The notes under the pieces: generated by a model
Databases searched by the model: none
Told to the model about the DNA's origin: nothing
Seen by the model: the letters and a program-made list of their open reading frames with translations, nothing else
Position numbers and translations under genes: made by a program
Origin: Icerya purchasi
Taxonomy: Eukaryota; Arthropoda; Insecta; Hemiptera; Monophlebidae
Assembly (NCBI GenBank): GCA_039619475.1
Contig: CM077115.1
Location: 500,733,352 to 500,797,351, forward strand
Length of the DNA stretch: 64,000 nt
Direction: 5' to 3'
In this document: positions 10,561 to 22,429 of the stretch, piece after piece
How the letters are laid out: each line of letters starts with the position of its first letter
Position numbering within the stretch: position 1 is the first letter of the stretch

Positions 10561-11690
10561 ATTTTATCCTCAACTTCAAAACGTCTGGAAATTTACCAAA
10601 AATTTACCAAATTTAATGGACTCATTGAATAAATAGGTTAATGATCTCAGGAAAAGTACTAAATTTTCTTTTAATAAAACACGATTTAAGTATGTCTATA
10701 TTATTTTAACTCAGCCTGCATATGAAAAGTTTAAGTAATTCGAATTATTTTACATTTGTTATACCGTCTTAATAACTAATGCAGATTTAGAGGGAGAAAT
10801 ACCGAAATTTTTAACGGCATTTTCGCAAAAAAAAAAAAAAAAAAAAAAAAAACTAATCGCTTCGTTGTTTTTTTAACGAAATAATCGGATAAAGAAAACA
10901 ATCGAGATAAAGTGAGTATTTAAATTTGAAAAATTCCAAAAACACAGATATTATAAAGAAGCTCAAAACAAATTGTTCGGCCAATTTTTTAGAACATGGT
11001 TCTAAAATATTAGCAACCGGATTTATAAAACGGTGTTTTGCGCGCGAATTACAGATATAATTATCCCCGGGACTGATTGTTAAAATGCGTAGACAAGTTC
11101 TCAAAGGCCGTCTGCTATGCAAAGAAAACAAAAAAAACCGAAATGCCACCAGAATTTTCTAATTAAGTAAATAAACAATACGGTCGGCTGCATGCAAAGA
11201 AAAGCCTCCTAAATATTTCGATTTTCCATCTACAACTTTTTCGTTTTAAACTCTTTACGTAGGTGAACTTCGTACGGCACTCATATTGGGCAAGAGTGGC
11301 CCCGCATTAACACAAATCACTACTGAATATAAGAACGGTCTTGTAAGGTAAGAAAAAGGAAGAAAGGAAAAAAAAGTGGTATAATAATCGTTCAAGATTC
11401 TCAGGGAGAATGCGAATAAATTTACGTAAAATGAAAGGAGGAAAAATTCGATTTTAGACGATTTCGTGATAACACAGTCGGTCATAATAACCGGGGGGAG
11501 CTGTTAAAGGCGATAATATAATTATTTCGGTCGTTCAAAAAACATTTTTTGTACCTTATGCAGCTTTTTTGGATCGCCAGCCGAGGGAATTACATTATAT
11601 TAGTAACAGAGAGAGAGAGAGAGAGAAAGAAACGAATTAGAACTGAATACTAGTAGAGATAGAAGTAAAAGATGCTATAATAGGATTTCA
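10561..11690. other. Non-coding stretch
   Basis: A long A run near 10.83-10.85 kb could be a retroelement tail. A (GA)n tract lies near 11.61 kb. Minus-strand frames at 10.85-11.15 and 11.26-11.49 kb carry no motif; the latter may be the far 3' end of the next LINE fragment. Confidence 0.5.
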
Positions 11691-12180
11691 TTATACGGAG
11701 TAGGCAAGCAAAGATTCAGGAGTTGTGTCTGTAAAAGTGAGAGCTTCCTTATAGACGCGCATTCGAAGAAGATGTGATTTGTGTATCGCAGAGTAAATCA
11801 GGATCATCAGGATGGAAAGAACAAAAGGGGACATAGAAAAACGAAAAGATGATGCAGGATGATCAAGGCAAAGCCTGAAGATAGAAATCATTGAAAAATG
11901 CGAAAGACCAGGGAAGTTGTAGTACCAAGGACGAGGAGAAGGGTGAGTTTGAATATTACGGGATAAAAGGATTATTAGAGAATAAAAATGAATAAACATC
12001 GTGCGATCGTCTACGATGACATTTCCTGGAAAGAACGTTAAGATTAGAAGAAAATTTGGATAAAAATTGACCAATTTAAACGGCAGATCGAACTAAGCAA
12101 TTAGCTAGTTCATTATCCTCAATGCGAACATGGCTTAGGGTCCATAAGAAATCGATAGCAGGCCACTAATGCGACTGGGC
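11691..12180 (-). pseudogene. LINE RNase H tail, second copy of the 6.4-7.3 kb family
   Basis: Near 12.16-12.08 kb the minus strand reads IDFLWTLSHVRIEDNELAN, the last RNase H block ('FLWIPSHxGIxGNExAD'), with Asp changed to Asn, and soon meets TAA. A second frame downstream gives FRLCLDHPASSFRF...PFHPDD, matching the post-RNase H segment of the copy at 6.4-6.7 kb. The RT and the first RNase H blocks are absent, so this is a short 5'-truncated copy. Confidence 0.65.
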
Positions 12181-12770
12181 GTCAGCGCACATGTGAGCGG
12201 TAAAAGTTTTTTTTTTTCCCCCTCGTTTAGAACTCGTTAGTGAACATTAACCGAACTCGAGTGAAATTATTTGTATATTTTCAATGCACGACAACGGGAT
12301 TTGATAAGTCAACGTGGTGTTTTACCATATATCCATAGGAGAGTAACGGAAAAAATAGGCACAGAATTTAGCATAAAAGAATAAATGAAGACCGGTTTTT
12401 AATTATTTAAGAAGTAATAAAGATAACGTACCTCGTTTGCTAGCGCCGGGTCTCTACCAGATTCCGTGTTCGAATGGTCGAAATTATATCGTCGAAGCAG
12501 ACAGGTCGAGCAGTTGAATGAAGAAGCATATATCCGATGATTATCGCCACAAACGCGTAGAAAAATCCGCGGTCACGCAACTCGAATCATACAATTAATT
12601 TCGAAGACGCAGGTACTTCAGCGAAATCGGATAAGGTTATGAGTTCTGTTGTTAAACGATCGATATTGAAAAATACAAAAATTTTAATCGCGATGACGGT
12701 TAAAAGTTAAGACACGGAGATCGTCAGTAAGGTAGTTCAAATTTAAATCGGTGAATGAGAGGATAAAACA
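12181..12770. other. Non-coding stretch
   Basis: No gene recognised. GTTCGAATGG near 12.47 kb looks like a tRNA B box, but no A box or cloverleaf surrounds it. Confidence 0.5.
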
Positions 12771-12774
12771 GTGC

Positions 12775-12872
12775 CGGCCAATCAGAAGCGCTTAGCTACC
12801 TGTCTAGAATACTTCTAAATATAGCTATATATACCGTTTCCTTTTATCCTTCGTTTCATTGTTGTTCTGAAG
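12775..12872 (+). promoter_or_regulatory. Promoter-like CCAAT + TATA arrangement
   Basis: A CCAAT box in CGGCCAATCAGAAGCGC (12778-12782) is followed 44 bases later by TATATATA (12826-12833) and then a pyrimidine-rich stretch with TTCATTG. Spacing is compatible with a Pol II promoter. An ATG at 12873 opens 33 codons that run into the hAT element at 12973. It could be the promoter end of a retroelement rather than a host gene. Low certainty because each motif alone is common. Confidence 0.2.
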
Positions 12873-12897
12873 ATGGACAGTGCTTATCTGTTCGAAA
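12867..12897 (+). other. Hammerhead-like / Penelope-type structured motif, second instance
   Basis: Order: CTGAAGA, one T, GGACAG, seven-base loop, CTGTTC, GAAA. The hexamers pair completely with one G-T wobble. CTGAAGA fits the hammerhead CUGANGA core. The unpaired T before the stem and the lack of a clear stem III/cleavage triplet argue against activity. Same layout as the motif at 5.3 kb, but with a different paired stem. Confidence 0.3.
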
Positions 12898-12972
12898 TTA
12901 TATGCGTGGATTTTCGCTTAAATATAGGCATGGTTGTGAATCACGAAAGTTTAAGATTATATTTATCTATAT

Positions 12973-13367
12973 CAGGGATGGCCAACCCAAATGACCTTGC
13001 GGGCCACTTTGGAAACGCATCATAACTCCGCGGGCCGCATATATAAAATCATATATCCCCATATTAGATTTAGATCCACTATAGACATTTTTTTTATAGT
13101 GAAAAATTGAAACGTAATGACTGTTATTATTAATTATTGTGTTTACTATTATACTTACATGTAAACATGGATAATATAATAATAGTGATTCTAAAATTGC
13201 AAAGAAATATCTAACACTAAAAATGAAACATAAGAAATATATAAATATAAATGAAATAATAAAAAATGAAATAATAAAAAATGAAATCATTAAAAAATAT
13301 TTATTTTACTAGTTCTACTTTGGCCACTTCGCGGGCCTCAAAAATGGCCGCTGATTGGCCACCCCTG
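12973..13367. mobile_element. hAT-type short non-autonomous element (MITE)
   Basis: 395 bp bounded by inverted ends CAGGGRTGGCCAAYC and flanked by identical 8-base duplications ATCTATAT (12965-12972 and 13368-13375). Eight-base duplications and CAG...CTG ends are hallmarks of the hAT superfamily. GCGGGCC recurs three times subterminally (twice left, once right), as expected for transposase binding sites. The interior is AT-rich with no transposase; a 107-codon minus-strand frame across it is fortuitous. It must have been mobilised by a hAT transposase elsewhere. Confidence 0.9.
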
Positions 13368-13375
13368 ATCTATAT

Positions 13376-14400
13376 ATTCCTCTTTATTTGGAAATCGTTT
13401 ACACCGAAGAGGGTGAATAATACGGTCATTATATCCGTCGTTATAATCGATATCAAGTAAACTACTTACTGTGTTCCTGACAATTATTTTGCAGAATATA
13501 TACACTTTCACTGATTAAACACAATCACATTTATTGATAATCGTAACTGTACATGACTTTTTATTAAATTCGAAAGCACGGCCCAAATTTTTTTTTAAAA
13601 ATCCTATAAAAGTAAGAAAAAAAAAACGAGAGGAAAAAATTATTACGCGTAAATAATAACGGTAGTACAATTTTGTAGAAATTTTTTGATTTATAATTTA
13701 TTTTTGTGTTTTTTCGCAATATCTTTTTTTTATAATAGTGCCATCATGTACCTCACCCTTACATTTGGTGGGCTAGCATTTAATATATTAAAAGTAGTAA
13801 TACATACATATATATTTTTACGCATTCATGTTTGCTAACGGTAACTTCGTTTGAAATAATAACCTATAATTTCCTAAATAGCGAACAATAAGATAAACAA
13901 AAGTATATACTTACCGCAGAAGGGACATTTTCAAGCAAAGGCCATCTTTAGCTATTTCGTTCACGGAACATATGTTCGTGTTTTTGAAATTGTTATAATT
14001 TCACAAAATGAACAGATCATCAATGTTCGTTTTGTGCGCGCTACCTATATTTACATTCTATGTTCGCGTTTTAAAAATTCCTATAATTTTATTAGTCGTG
14101 GTATAATTTCGGTTTCATGTTTACTCTCTTTGTGGGGGTTTTGCTTGAAAACCATTTTTGCGATAAGGATACACTTTTTTTTATCATTAGTCTCGTTTAT
14201 TTTACTATCAAGGAAATATATTATTTAAAAAAATATATAAAATACGTGTTAATTAACAATATGTTTCGTTTTGTACAAACTTTATTTTAGACCAAGGGAT
14301 GATGTCGTTTTTTTTTTTTTTGTTTTTTTTTTGTTAAATTCGTCTGCAAAACGAAAAACATCCCAAATTAAAATTTCGCCTTGTCGTATAAGCGATAATT
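13376..14400. other. Non-coding stretch, possible pogo-like fragments
   Basis: The 15-mer CGTTATAATCGATAT occurs near 13.44 kb and again near 14.44 kb in the same orientation. Repeated 'TATAATCGATATAA' strings are typical of subterminal parts of pogo/Tigger-type elements, but no matching inverted ends or TA duplications were found. Confidence 0.3.
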
Positions 14401-16516
14401 TTTTATCTGTGTATCAGAATTTTGGTTGTAATAATCGACTTTTCGTTATAATCGATATAACCGTTGGAGATTAGCCGCATTATTACGGGGGGAATTTTGC
14501 CAGTTCCAACGGTATATATCTTCGCTATAATCGACCTAATCGATTTTCGGTGTACTATTTTGCGAGTGTAGGAGAAACACGCGGCATTGCAATGAAAAAT
14601 CCGTCTGTTGTCAAAATTAACACTAATTATTACCTTACCGCTGGACGATCGCATTCCGTTAACGCGCTACTGCTTGTGTGGCTCGCTAATAATAAGATTT
14701 TTGTCAAGTTTTAAAGGTATTTTTAATTTATATAAATCCCGCGCAATATTTGTAAGAGCTTATTATCGATATTCATCAAAGTAAAATCCAGTCAGACTAT
14801 TCGGAACAAATTTAAAATACGAGATATTATTAATCATAATTTGAGGACATCTCCGGTCCTTTGTTACTTTTAATTTCAGTCTCTTTTTTAAGGCTTGGTT
14901 TATTTTTATTGTAAAACCCAGTTTTCGTAATCTAGTATTTATCCAACTTTTCACTACTCTTTACCAAATACTTTACCTTTCTACTCCCTCGTAAGCTCCG
15001 AATGATTTATCGATATCTTACTTAAAAGCAGTACCAACGGTGTGCTATATTCACTAATATTAAGGAACTGTGCTTGATGCAGTTCGATTTCGCGTCAACC
15101 TCAACTCCGCAATTTTTGAATCTCACCAAAAGGCAGGCTCTGCTCAAAGCTTTTTTTTCATTAGCAGAAGTAACGAGACAGTTTCGCATCGTTACGACAT
15201 GGATAAATTTTGACCGGAAGATGGTTTCGCAACGAGATTATTTTAAACTTCAGATCAACGGAACACACAGGTACGTTCGAATAATAGGGGTTACATGAGC
15301 GCGCACAATGTCTTAACATTGTTCGTCGTTTTTTTTTTTATTTCGGACACATGTCTCCTAAGTGACCCTATTGCATAGAAAAACGTTGATGCCTCTGCTT
15401 AATATATTTTGTCGCAGAAGTATGCAATGTCACTATGTAATTCTATCGCCGTACTAATCGTTTAAAGAAATTAAATTTTTAATGACTGGCGGGGGAAACT
15501 GAGTTAAATGAACAAATCTGTCTTCACTGAGAAGTATTATAAAAATAAAAAAGCGAATTGAACGAAATAAATTTTTGTAGATCCATTCGTTGAAATTTTA
15601 AACTGACAGACGTGTCTGGAAAGGTTGTTTTATTTGTGGAATAGCGTTTTACATTTTTCTTTCGTAATAACATTTAAGGTGAATCGAATTACAACATATT
15701 TAATTACAGGCTTCTGGGCTAAGTTTATCGGAACTTCTTACATTTAGCAATATCGTTTTAAGATGGGGGGGGGGGGGGACTTCGGAAGTTGTAAAACAAA
15801 AAACACCAAACACCGGTCAGGGAGATGATGAAATTTTCCAAAAGAATAATATTAATGTTTCTTTGCCAAGAGCGAAAAAAAAAAAAAAAAATTACCCAAC
15901 AGTATACATACCACACACCGTTTATTGCTTTTATTGATGACATTGTGTCTCTAAAGGGGCAGCAAAATCAAAAAAAAAATTAAAAAATCCGTTACCGCTA
16001 GTGTAACCGAATTTAAACACGTAGAAGCTAATGCGCAATAATTTTGAAAATTAACTGAAACTGTACAAGCATAAGCGATGTTTCCGGTCTCAAAGAAGAA
16101 GTTTCCCGGACATTAAAAACCTATGCATTATTGTGTGCGGGGACAAGACAGACTTGCAAGAGTTTTCCTCTTTGATGTGTCTATTCATCGAAATGTAGTA
16201 GTAACTTGCGCACAAGTTGTTATCATTTAGCCAGGAAGAGAATTAAATTTTTGAATGTTTAATTTTTTTTGTTGCTGGGGTAAACACAAATTTTACCCAT
16301 CGTCCATCTCTGTTACGAATAAAAATTGTGCGCATCGTTCGTTTTTATTCTTCCTGCATGTGCTGAAAAAACAAAAAAACAACGAAAAGAACATCAAAAA
16401 ACGATTGTTATATATGCTATTAATCGGGGAACCATTCCTTTCTGTAGTAAACGTATCCATTTGACGAAATAATCAAATGAGGGAGCTGCTAATTTCTTTT
16501 TAGCGGCTTGTTTATA
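14401..16516. other. Non-coding stretch
   Basis: No gene recognised. A run of about 14 G lies near 15.765 kb and a 17-base A run near 15.875 kb. Frames at 14.40-14.65 (minus) and 15.07-15.30 kb (plus) have no family signature. Confidence 0.5.
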
Positions 16517-16835
16517 ACGGGTGATTTTTTAAGAGTTAAGTTTTTCAGGTTGGCAGCACTGGTTGGTATTGGCGTCCCCAAACGTCGTCATCTGTCAAAG
16601 TGAAAAGTTTTCACTATACTCTCTGCCATTTCATCATCATGGAAAGACTTATAAATAAGCAACGATTGTGATATGGTTGAAATTTATTATCAAAAACCAG
16701 TGCTCTGTGAAAAATATGCATCGTTTGTCATATTATGGTCATCATAATTGACGAATCAACAATTCGTGCTGTTATCACCAAATTTGGTGCGAAATTTACT
16801 TTGTTGGACATTAAACCGTCGACTTCTCGCGTGCC
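16517..16835 (+). pseudogene. Mariner-like element, 5' end and transposase start
   Basis: Begins with ACGGGTGATTTTTTAAGAG, typical of mariner ends in insects. After a short leader, an ATG at about 16.64 kb opens MERLINKQR followed by a stop. The plus strand then continues through shifted frames with VEIYYQ-, GHHN-like and finally ESTIRAVITKFGAKFTLLDIKP, which fits the N-terminal helix-turn-helix DNA-binding region of this transposase. At least two frameshifts and a stop are visible, and the catalytic DD34D part is missing, so the copy is truncated and dead. Confidence 0.65.
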
Positions 16836-17387
16836 AATGATTTTTAATTATTCCGTAGTCGCAATATTTTACGTACGAGATCAGTTGCAGTCTATCTCTC
16901 GCAAATACCCAGATATTTTTCACATTTTATCCGTATTATAACACCTTTTTTAAACTTCATTTGAACTTTAGTCAAATGTTTCCAATTATAGAAATTAACC
17001 GCGACGATAATCAGAAAATATTTAAACAGAAATACATAAAATTCTAGAAAAGGCGAGCGCATATCTTTTAAGCATAAATCTTTTTTTTTACTCAGTAATA
17101 GGTAGCAAAAAACCTTTCTAATTATAGAACAAAAAAAGAAACTTCCCTATATTTCGATTTAAACACATTTAATTCACATACTTAAGTGTTATTCTTACAA
17201 ATCGAATCGCCAAATTATAATTTTACCAAACACACAAACTTAATGAATGGTCGGCATTTTAATATTAATCGATATTAATGCACTGGTGCACAATAGAAAA
17301 CAACGAGATAATTTATTTTAAAAAATTAGAAAAAAATAACTTCCGTGGTTAGACGTTCCTCACAGATGTGTATAGCAAAAAACATAT

Positions 17388-17443
<56 letters not shown>

Positions 17444-18932
17444 ATATATATATATATATATATATATATTAGGTAATTAATAAGTTAAGCAAATGAAATG
17501 GAACCACGAATATATCAAATATACAAATGCCGTATGGGATAAAACAAGTTAAAAACATTAATTTAAAATTACAAAAATATTCAGTAAGAAACTCCCACAA
17601 TTGAAAACTCGAAAGCCATTATAATATTCGCCGCGTGCAAAAGACAAATTTTCATTACTTAAGGGAAAATAATTAATCTTTGAACGGAAACTTCTATTTG
17701 ATATACGAGTATAATCGCTGATAATATAGATTAAAAACACGAATATCGGTGTTTGATGGGTAAATGCCGATAATTTTGATAAAAATTTTACTAAACCAAA
17801 ATTAATGTTACCAGGAACAATATCGAATTAATAATCCTTATGACTGGAATTAATCTTCCAGTTTCTCTAGAATTCCGGTAATTTTATATTGCAGTTATTC
17901 TCTTGTTTTAGTCAATATCGCAGTCAATTTTAGAAACAGTAATTCGATGTAGCAATTTGAGTGCAACGATAGCTGCCCTATTACGATAAGTAATAAAGCG
18001 GTTGTTCTGCGCGCGCTCGGAGAAAAAATACCACACAAATTTTTACTCTAAATAACTAACATTAGTTAGACAAGTACGAAATATAGTGATACTAGTAAGA
18101 AATGAATACTGTCAGAAATAAAAAGGTCTACGAAAAATGATGGCGTTTTGGATACAGTCGAGTGTACTTTTGTCAGATATCGCCACTAACGAGGAGAGTT
18201 TTACTTCAAATGGTCGCAGTGGCGGACGACAACAGGTACAAAGTCAGTGCGCTTTATTAGGATAGTGTAGGAGTTAAGTCTGGAAAAGAGAATTTGGAAC
18301 ATCTCCAAAAATTCCATAAAGTTTCGAGAAAGTTTCGTGGTAGAATGTTTCGTGATTTTAGAATGCGAAGAAGGTTAAAGCGGATCTGATTTCGTCTGCA
18401 TCCGTTTATGTTCCGAAACTCCTAGAACGAAATTGTTTAATGTCCGGCTCGTTAGAATTATGCGACACAAGATTAAATTAAAAATAATATAAAAATGACG
18501 TATTTGAAAGTTTATTTCGAAGCCTGGTTTGTGAGAAGAAATGGGCCACTTGTAATATACCATCTTGGTGTTGAAAAAGATTTATCTTCCGAGATTCCGA
18601 TTTGCTAGTTATTTGGCGGTTTTCGGGTTGGGAGCAGTGAGCGCGTTTTTCTTCAACAAATTCGTGAAGGTAGGTAACTTCGCGGCGAAAGCAATAGCAG
18701 TATCTATCGGTCGTTTTGGAAAATCAACGACTGAACTTACCATTTCGATCTAAATAGTAATTTTGCAAAAAACCAAAGCTTATTCTATTTGCTATTGACT
18801 TTACATAAAAATAAACATGCGTAAAATTCGGTTAAATACAGAACAGAAATAAAAATTAATTAAGAGAAACGAAATGTCTCATTTTTTTATAAATTAATTC
18901 AATTTTTCGGTTTTTGTTTGCGAAAATGTCTA
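16836..18932. other. Non-coding stretch with long (TA)n
   Basis: Contains the (TA)n array near 17.4 kb. An ATG-less open frame at 18556-18750 encodes a hydrophobic segment (SYLAVFGLGAVSAFFFNKF) followed by GTAGGT. An exon is conceivable but not supported by a clear acceptor. Confidence 0.45.
17391..17469. repeat. (TA)n microsatellite
   Basis: Almost 80 bases of TA repeats with one TCAA-type interruption near 17.44 kb. Confidence 0.95.
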
Positions 18933-19247
18933 TTACATCATCACGAAAAGATTCTCATTTCCCCTAATGTTTGATAATAATTTTTTTTCAATACTAAAAA
19001 AAAACTTCTCGACCCCTTGTGTATTTCTTAAATAAGTTTTTATTCGTTTCACTGCTGAGAACGATCTTTCTGCAGACGAAGTGGTTGCCGGATTTGTGGT
19101 TATTAAATGAGAAAGCTTGTACACCTCTGGAAAAAAAACATCTGTTAGATCTGAAGCGGTCAAGTATAAGACGCACTGCAGTGCCCCTATATATGTTAGA
19201 ATCTTGAAAGTGCACTTTTCAAACTCACAAAATTGAAAAAATTCCAT
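18933..19247 (-). pseudogene. hAT transposase C-terminal dimerisation region
   Basis: The frame contains EVYKLSHLITTNPATTSSAERSF, then SAVKRIKTYLRNTQG and SIEKKLL. This is the conserved hAT C-terminal block ('IPATSAsAERSFSxLKrIKtylRstmgqeRLs.LaLlsIe'). This domain dimerises the transposase and contributes to its active fold. The usual 'RLSNLALL' between the two halves is shortened (VEKFFF), indicating a small deletion. The remaining N-terminal BED finger and catalytic residues are not recognisable upstream on this strand. The copy is therefore a C-terminal relic. It is not obviously the partner of the short hAT element at 13 kb. Confidence 0.75.
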
Positions 19248-20544
19248 AGTTCTGTTTTAAATTTAAAAAGTCTTCTTTCAGAAAATTTTATGAAAATTTA
19301 AAAAATTGTTTGGTATTTTTGAGAGATTTAAAAATTTTAATTTTGTTGCATCATTGTATTATTAGACATATTCGTTTGCGTAACATCGATCATTTTTAAA
19401 AATATCCTTTTTCATGATAGCTTTCTATCTTCCCCAACAACTAAATTAAGTCAAAGCCATTTGCATTCCATACATTTTTTTTCTTGTTTAAATAAAAGGT
19501 AAACCCAACAAAATAATTTTGTATCTTCTCACAACCGCATAACCATGGGGCATTGTTGTGCATAAATTTGTTTGAAAATGGCGGTTAAATACTTTGCATA
19601 CATAGAGAAGTTTGATAAATTATGGAAGAGAATATTTTACATGCCTTTTGATTTTGTAATCGAGTTTTCCAAACTAGATATTGGTTCATTATTTTGAATA
19701 CTACTAATTTTTTTTTGAGAACCTAATGAACTAAAACTAATCAGCAGACGTTTTTCAATAATACAATTGCATGTAGCCTCAATTTCGAAAGTGTTTGCAT
19801 TTTAACAGACTGGTACATTTGCAGTTGCGAAAATAAGATAAACAAGCGTAGAGTGATATTATGGACTGAAAAATGTGACTGATCATCGCTTCCAGTTCTG
19901 CCGTTAGTGAACGACAGCATATAAAAAAGCGATCCAAAGAGGAAAAAGGAATACTGCAAATACCGCATTACCAATGGTCGTACGCGCACACACACTGACA
20001 TGCATCAAAATTGCGCTGTTAATCAGTGGACGTAACCGTGAAGCAATTTGACTGATCACTTCCAGATTGAACATGCGCGCGCATTTTTTCTTCACTCTCG
20101 ATACGCATTACTCTGGAATCACACGGATAAAAATTCGTGCAAATGATGTGTGATCTTGAAGCGACACAACCTGGCGCTTCCAAATTGAATATGCGTGCGC
20201 AACCTTTTTCTATCATCAATACGCGAGCAGATCGTTCAGAGACAACTCTAGACTGTAGTGACGGGAAATACACGTAGTAAGTGTGTGGTTATTTATGTCA
20301 CTCGCTCCGGCAGATGCTCTTTCATTTGGCACTTGTTCTTTTCTAGTAATTTTTAATTTTGGCACTTAAGTTCAACAAGTTACTTCATGTTCTGTCTGAG
20401 CAGCGTAGTCTTTTAGCAAATACTAAAAAACAGTTTCGTACTAATTTGTTAGGCTTCCATCGCTTCCATTGACGCTACGCCACCGAGTTGAACCATAGTT
20501 CGGAGCGAGTTATTCAAGGAAAAAAAAAGTATTACGAGCTGAAA
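19248..20544. other. Non-coding stretch
   Basis: The higher-coordinate part up to about 19.7 kb may be older hAT element body, since it lies upstream of the C-terminal frame. At 19.86-20.27 kb short similar segments repeat (GATCACTTCCAGATTGAACATGCGCGC-type pieces in the same direction), suggesting a diverged local duplication. No gene recognised. Confidence 0.4.
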
Positions 20545-21720
20545 ATGTGCTCCACTAATTTATTACGCTCAATGCTTAAGTGACACATTAAGAATCCATA
20601 AAAAATCGATCGAAAAAATCACAGGCGAGAGTATGGGAAGTATTACATAATCGGAAGAACGAGGAGAAAAGGGTGATAGCCTGTAAAGCACTTTTAGAAT
20701 CGAAGATTATGAGCACTTTGTGCGGAACTAATTAATGAGGAAACAAAGAGAATAGCGCGTAGAATAGCAATAGATTTCACATAGGAAATTGAAAAAAAGA
20801 AGAAAAGTTTAAAAGACGACCCCGCATGTAACTGAAGGCAGGAGAAAAAAAATCGTAATCACTTGCCGCTTGAGAACCATCAGCATAGGTAGAGTGGTAT
20901 GTGTAGGAAAGAGAGAACCCGAAGCATTGGAAAAGTCAGTTTTGGGGACATGTCGAGGAACGGATTCAGAAGAGAACAGTGAAAAAAGATAAAACTGGGG
21001 GAAAACTGAAAGAGAAGTAATGAAGTTTATCTTGACTGTAAATAAACAGCGAGAATCGCAGATGACGAATAGAAGAAAGAGATAAAATTGGAATTAAAAA
21101 TGTATAGAACATGAATATGATACAGGGATCGCCTCTCCGATTAGTATGAGAAAGAGCTTTTAACATATTGAGCTTTTTGAGAAAGGATAGATGCAAATAA
21201 TTAATGTGAATGTTTAAGTCGCCTGACAAAAAAAAATTCCTAAATAGTGAAAAGAGTTTATAATAGGGATTACACCGCCACTTTAAGACTAATCAAAGAG
21301 AGATCGACAGAATAAAGGCAACAAACGAGAATATAGGGAGAGAAATAAAGAGATGAATAATTAAAAAGAGCATTTTCCGGTAGCATTAGAGAACTTTGAA
21401 GACGGAATTATATGATATTATGATCGGTGAAATAAACGAACACATCGTCAGCAAAGAAAAGTAAAGTGGAGTTAAGAAGAAGAGAAACGATTTTGATAAA
21501 GCGAATATTAAAGAGCATAGCTTCTATGACAGGAATCTGTAATCCTCGAAAGATTAATAAACTTGTGGCAGAGTAGAAAAGAGAAGAAAGATAACATAGA
21601 AAGAGAGTAGTAATAAGAGAAGTAAAGCGAACAGGAATTTTTAATCGAGAGCATTATGTCAAAGAGTGTGGGAAGATGGAAGTTACCGGAAGCAATTAAC
21701 ATGTCAACGAAAGCAGCAAT
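20545..21720 (-). pseudogene. LINE ORF2 with RT and RNase H, third copy of the family
   Basis: On the minus strand the RT palm motif FFADDVFVYFTDHN reads at about 21.47-21.43 kb, followed by the 'LGIFF' block and thumb. RNase H starts at YADGSQ (Asp codon 20879-20881), continues with CVKSIAILRAILF, where the catalytic Glu appears as Lys, and IIFDSKSALQAI. Stops and frameshifts break the reading repeatedly, for example after DRFFMDS. The RNase H spacing matches the copy at 6.4-7.3 kb, so both are probably one jockey/I-like family. It ends against a tail piece of the monomer-bearing element at 21.73 kb. Confidence 0.7.
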
Positions 21721-21734
21721 TAAGAATTTTTTCT

Positions 21735-21990
21735 TTTATCGGTGTTTCTTTATATTATATTTTTAATTTCACTTTTAAAGTGTTATCAGCTGAGGAGTTA
21801 TAAATTTCTTAAGGGTAATCTTTGGGGCTGTTTTAAATTCCATATTATCTTTTATATGTTTTTTGAGCGCCCACGGTAATTGATTAACTTAAACAGGTGT
21901 TGTCTTAATTATGGTTTATATTCTAATTTCGGAGTTTATAAGTCAATTCTGAGCTGTTGCATATTTTGATATTTTCGTCTTATATGCGTG
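21735..21990 (+). mobile_element. Monomer-bearing element, 3' tail only (copy 3)
   Basis: Matches the last part of copies 1 and 2, from TTTCACTTTTAAAG through TTTTAAATTCCATATTAT to TTTTGATATTTTCGTC, with more divergence. The 5' module and monomers are missing on this side. A rearranged monomer block lies 450 bp downstream. Confidence 0.65.
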
Positions 21991-22135
21991 CGGGGACTAC
22001 TATAATAAAAAATACGAGCGACGTATTTCTGGCGCTACACTGAAATTTATAGCGGGATTATTTTCGTCTTCAGCAGTTAGGAGATATTTTTATTATTTAC
22101 GCGTTCGTACGTTGCAAATACTCAATTATTATAAT

Positions 22136-22310
22136 CAGGGCCGTATCTGAGGGCGGTTTTCCGGGTTCAACATCCCACCCCCGAAATGTCTGCGAAATAA
22201 TAACTGCTTGAATTAAATGAACCGAAATTCAGAATAAGTTTCTTTTCAATTTTTGACAAAAGAAAAGAAAATTAAAGTTTTTATGAATTCTGTGGAAACG
22301 ACTATTTTTA
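22136..22310 (+). mobile_element. CAGGGCCG-type element end, left
   Basis: Starts CAGGGCCGTATCTGAGG. For about 175 bp it is the inverted counterpart of the block ending at 26217, sharing GAAATGTCTGCGAAATAATA and TCAATTTTTGACAAAAGAAA. CAGGG...-type ends suggest the hAT superfamily. The flanks (ATTATAAT on the left; CTGCGAGC beyond 26217) do not form a duplication, so the two ends need not belong to one insertion. Confidence 0.6.
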
Positions 22311-22429
22311 TTATAGCCTTTTATTTAACTAGGTCATTCTGTCTGTCTGGGGGGGAATCTTGCGAACGATTTTTCACCTACTTCTCGATGAATTCAAAAG
22401 GTGTCCTTTTGCAGAAATGCTTATTAGAG

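Noticed and set aside
12460..12480. tRNA-like B box GTTCGAATGG
   Set aside because: No A box at the right distance and no cloverleaf can be drawn.
12967..13290. 107-codon minus-strand frame inside the hAT MITE
   Set aside because: It reads through the AT-rich interior and the terminal repeat; low-complexity Phe/Ile composition and no transposase motif.
18556..18750. Hydrophobic ATG-less frame followed by GTAGGT, possible membrane-segment exon
   Set aside because: No convincing splice acceptor and no family match; the stop-free length is short enough to be chance.
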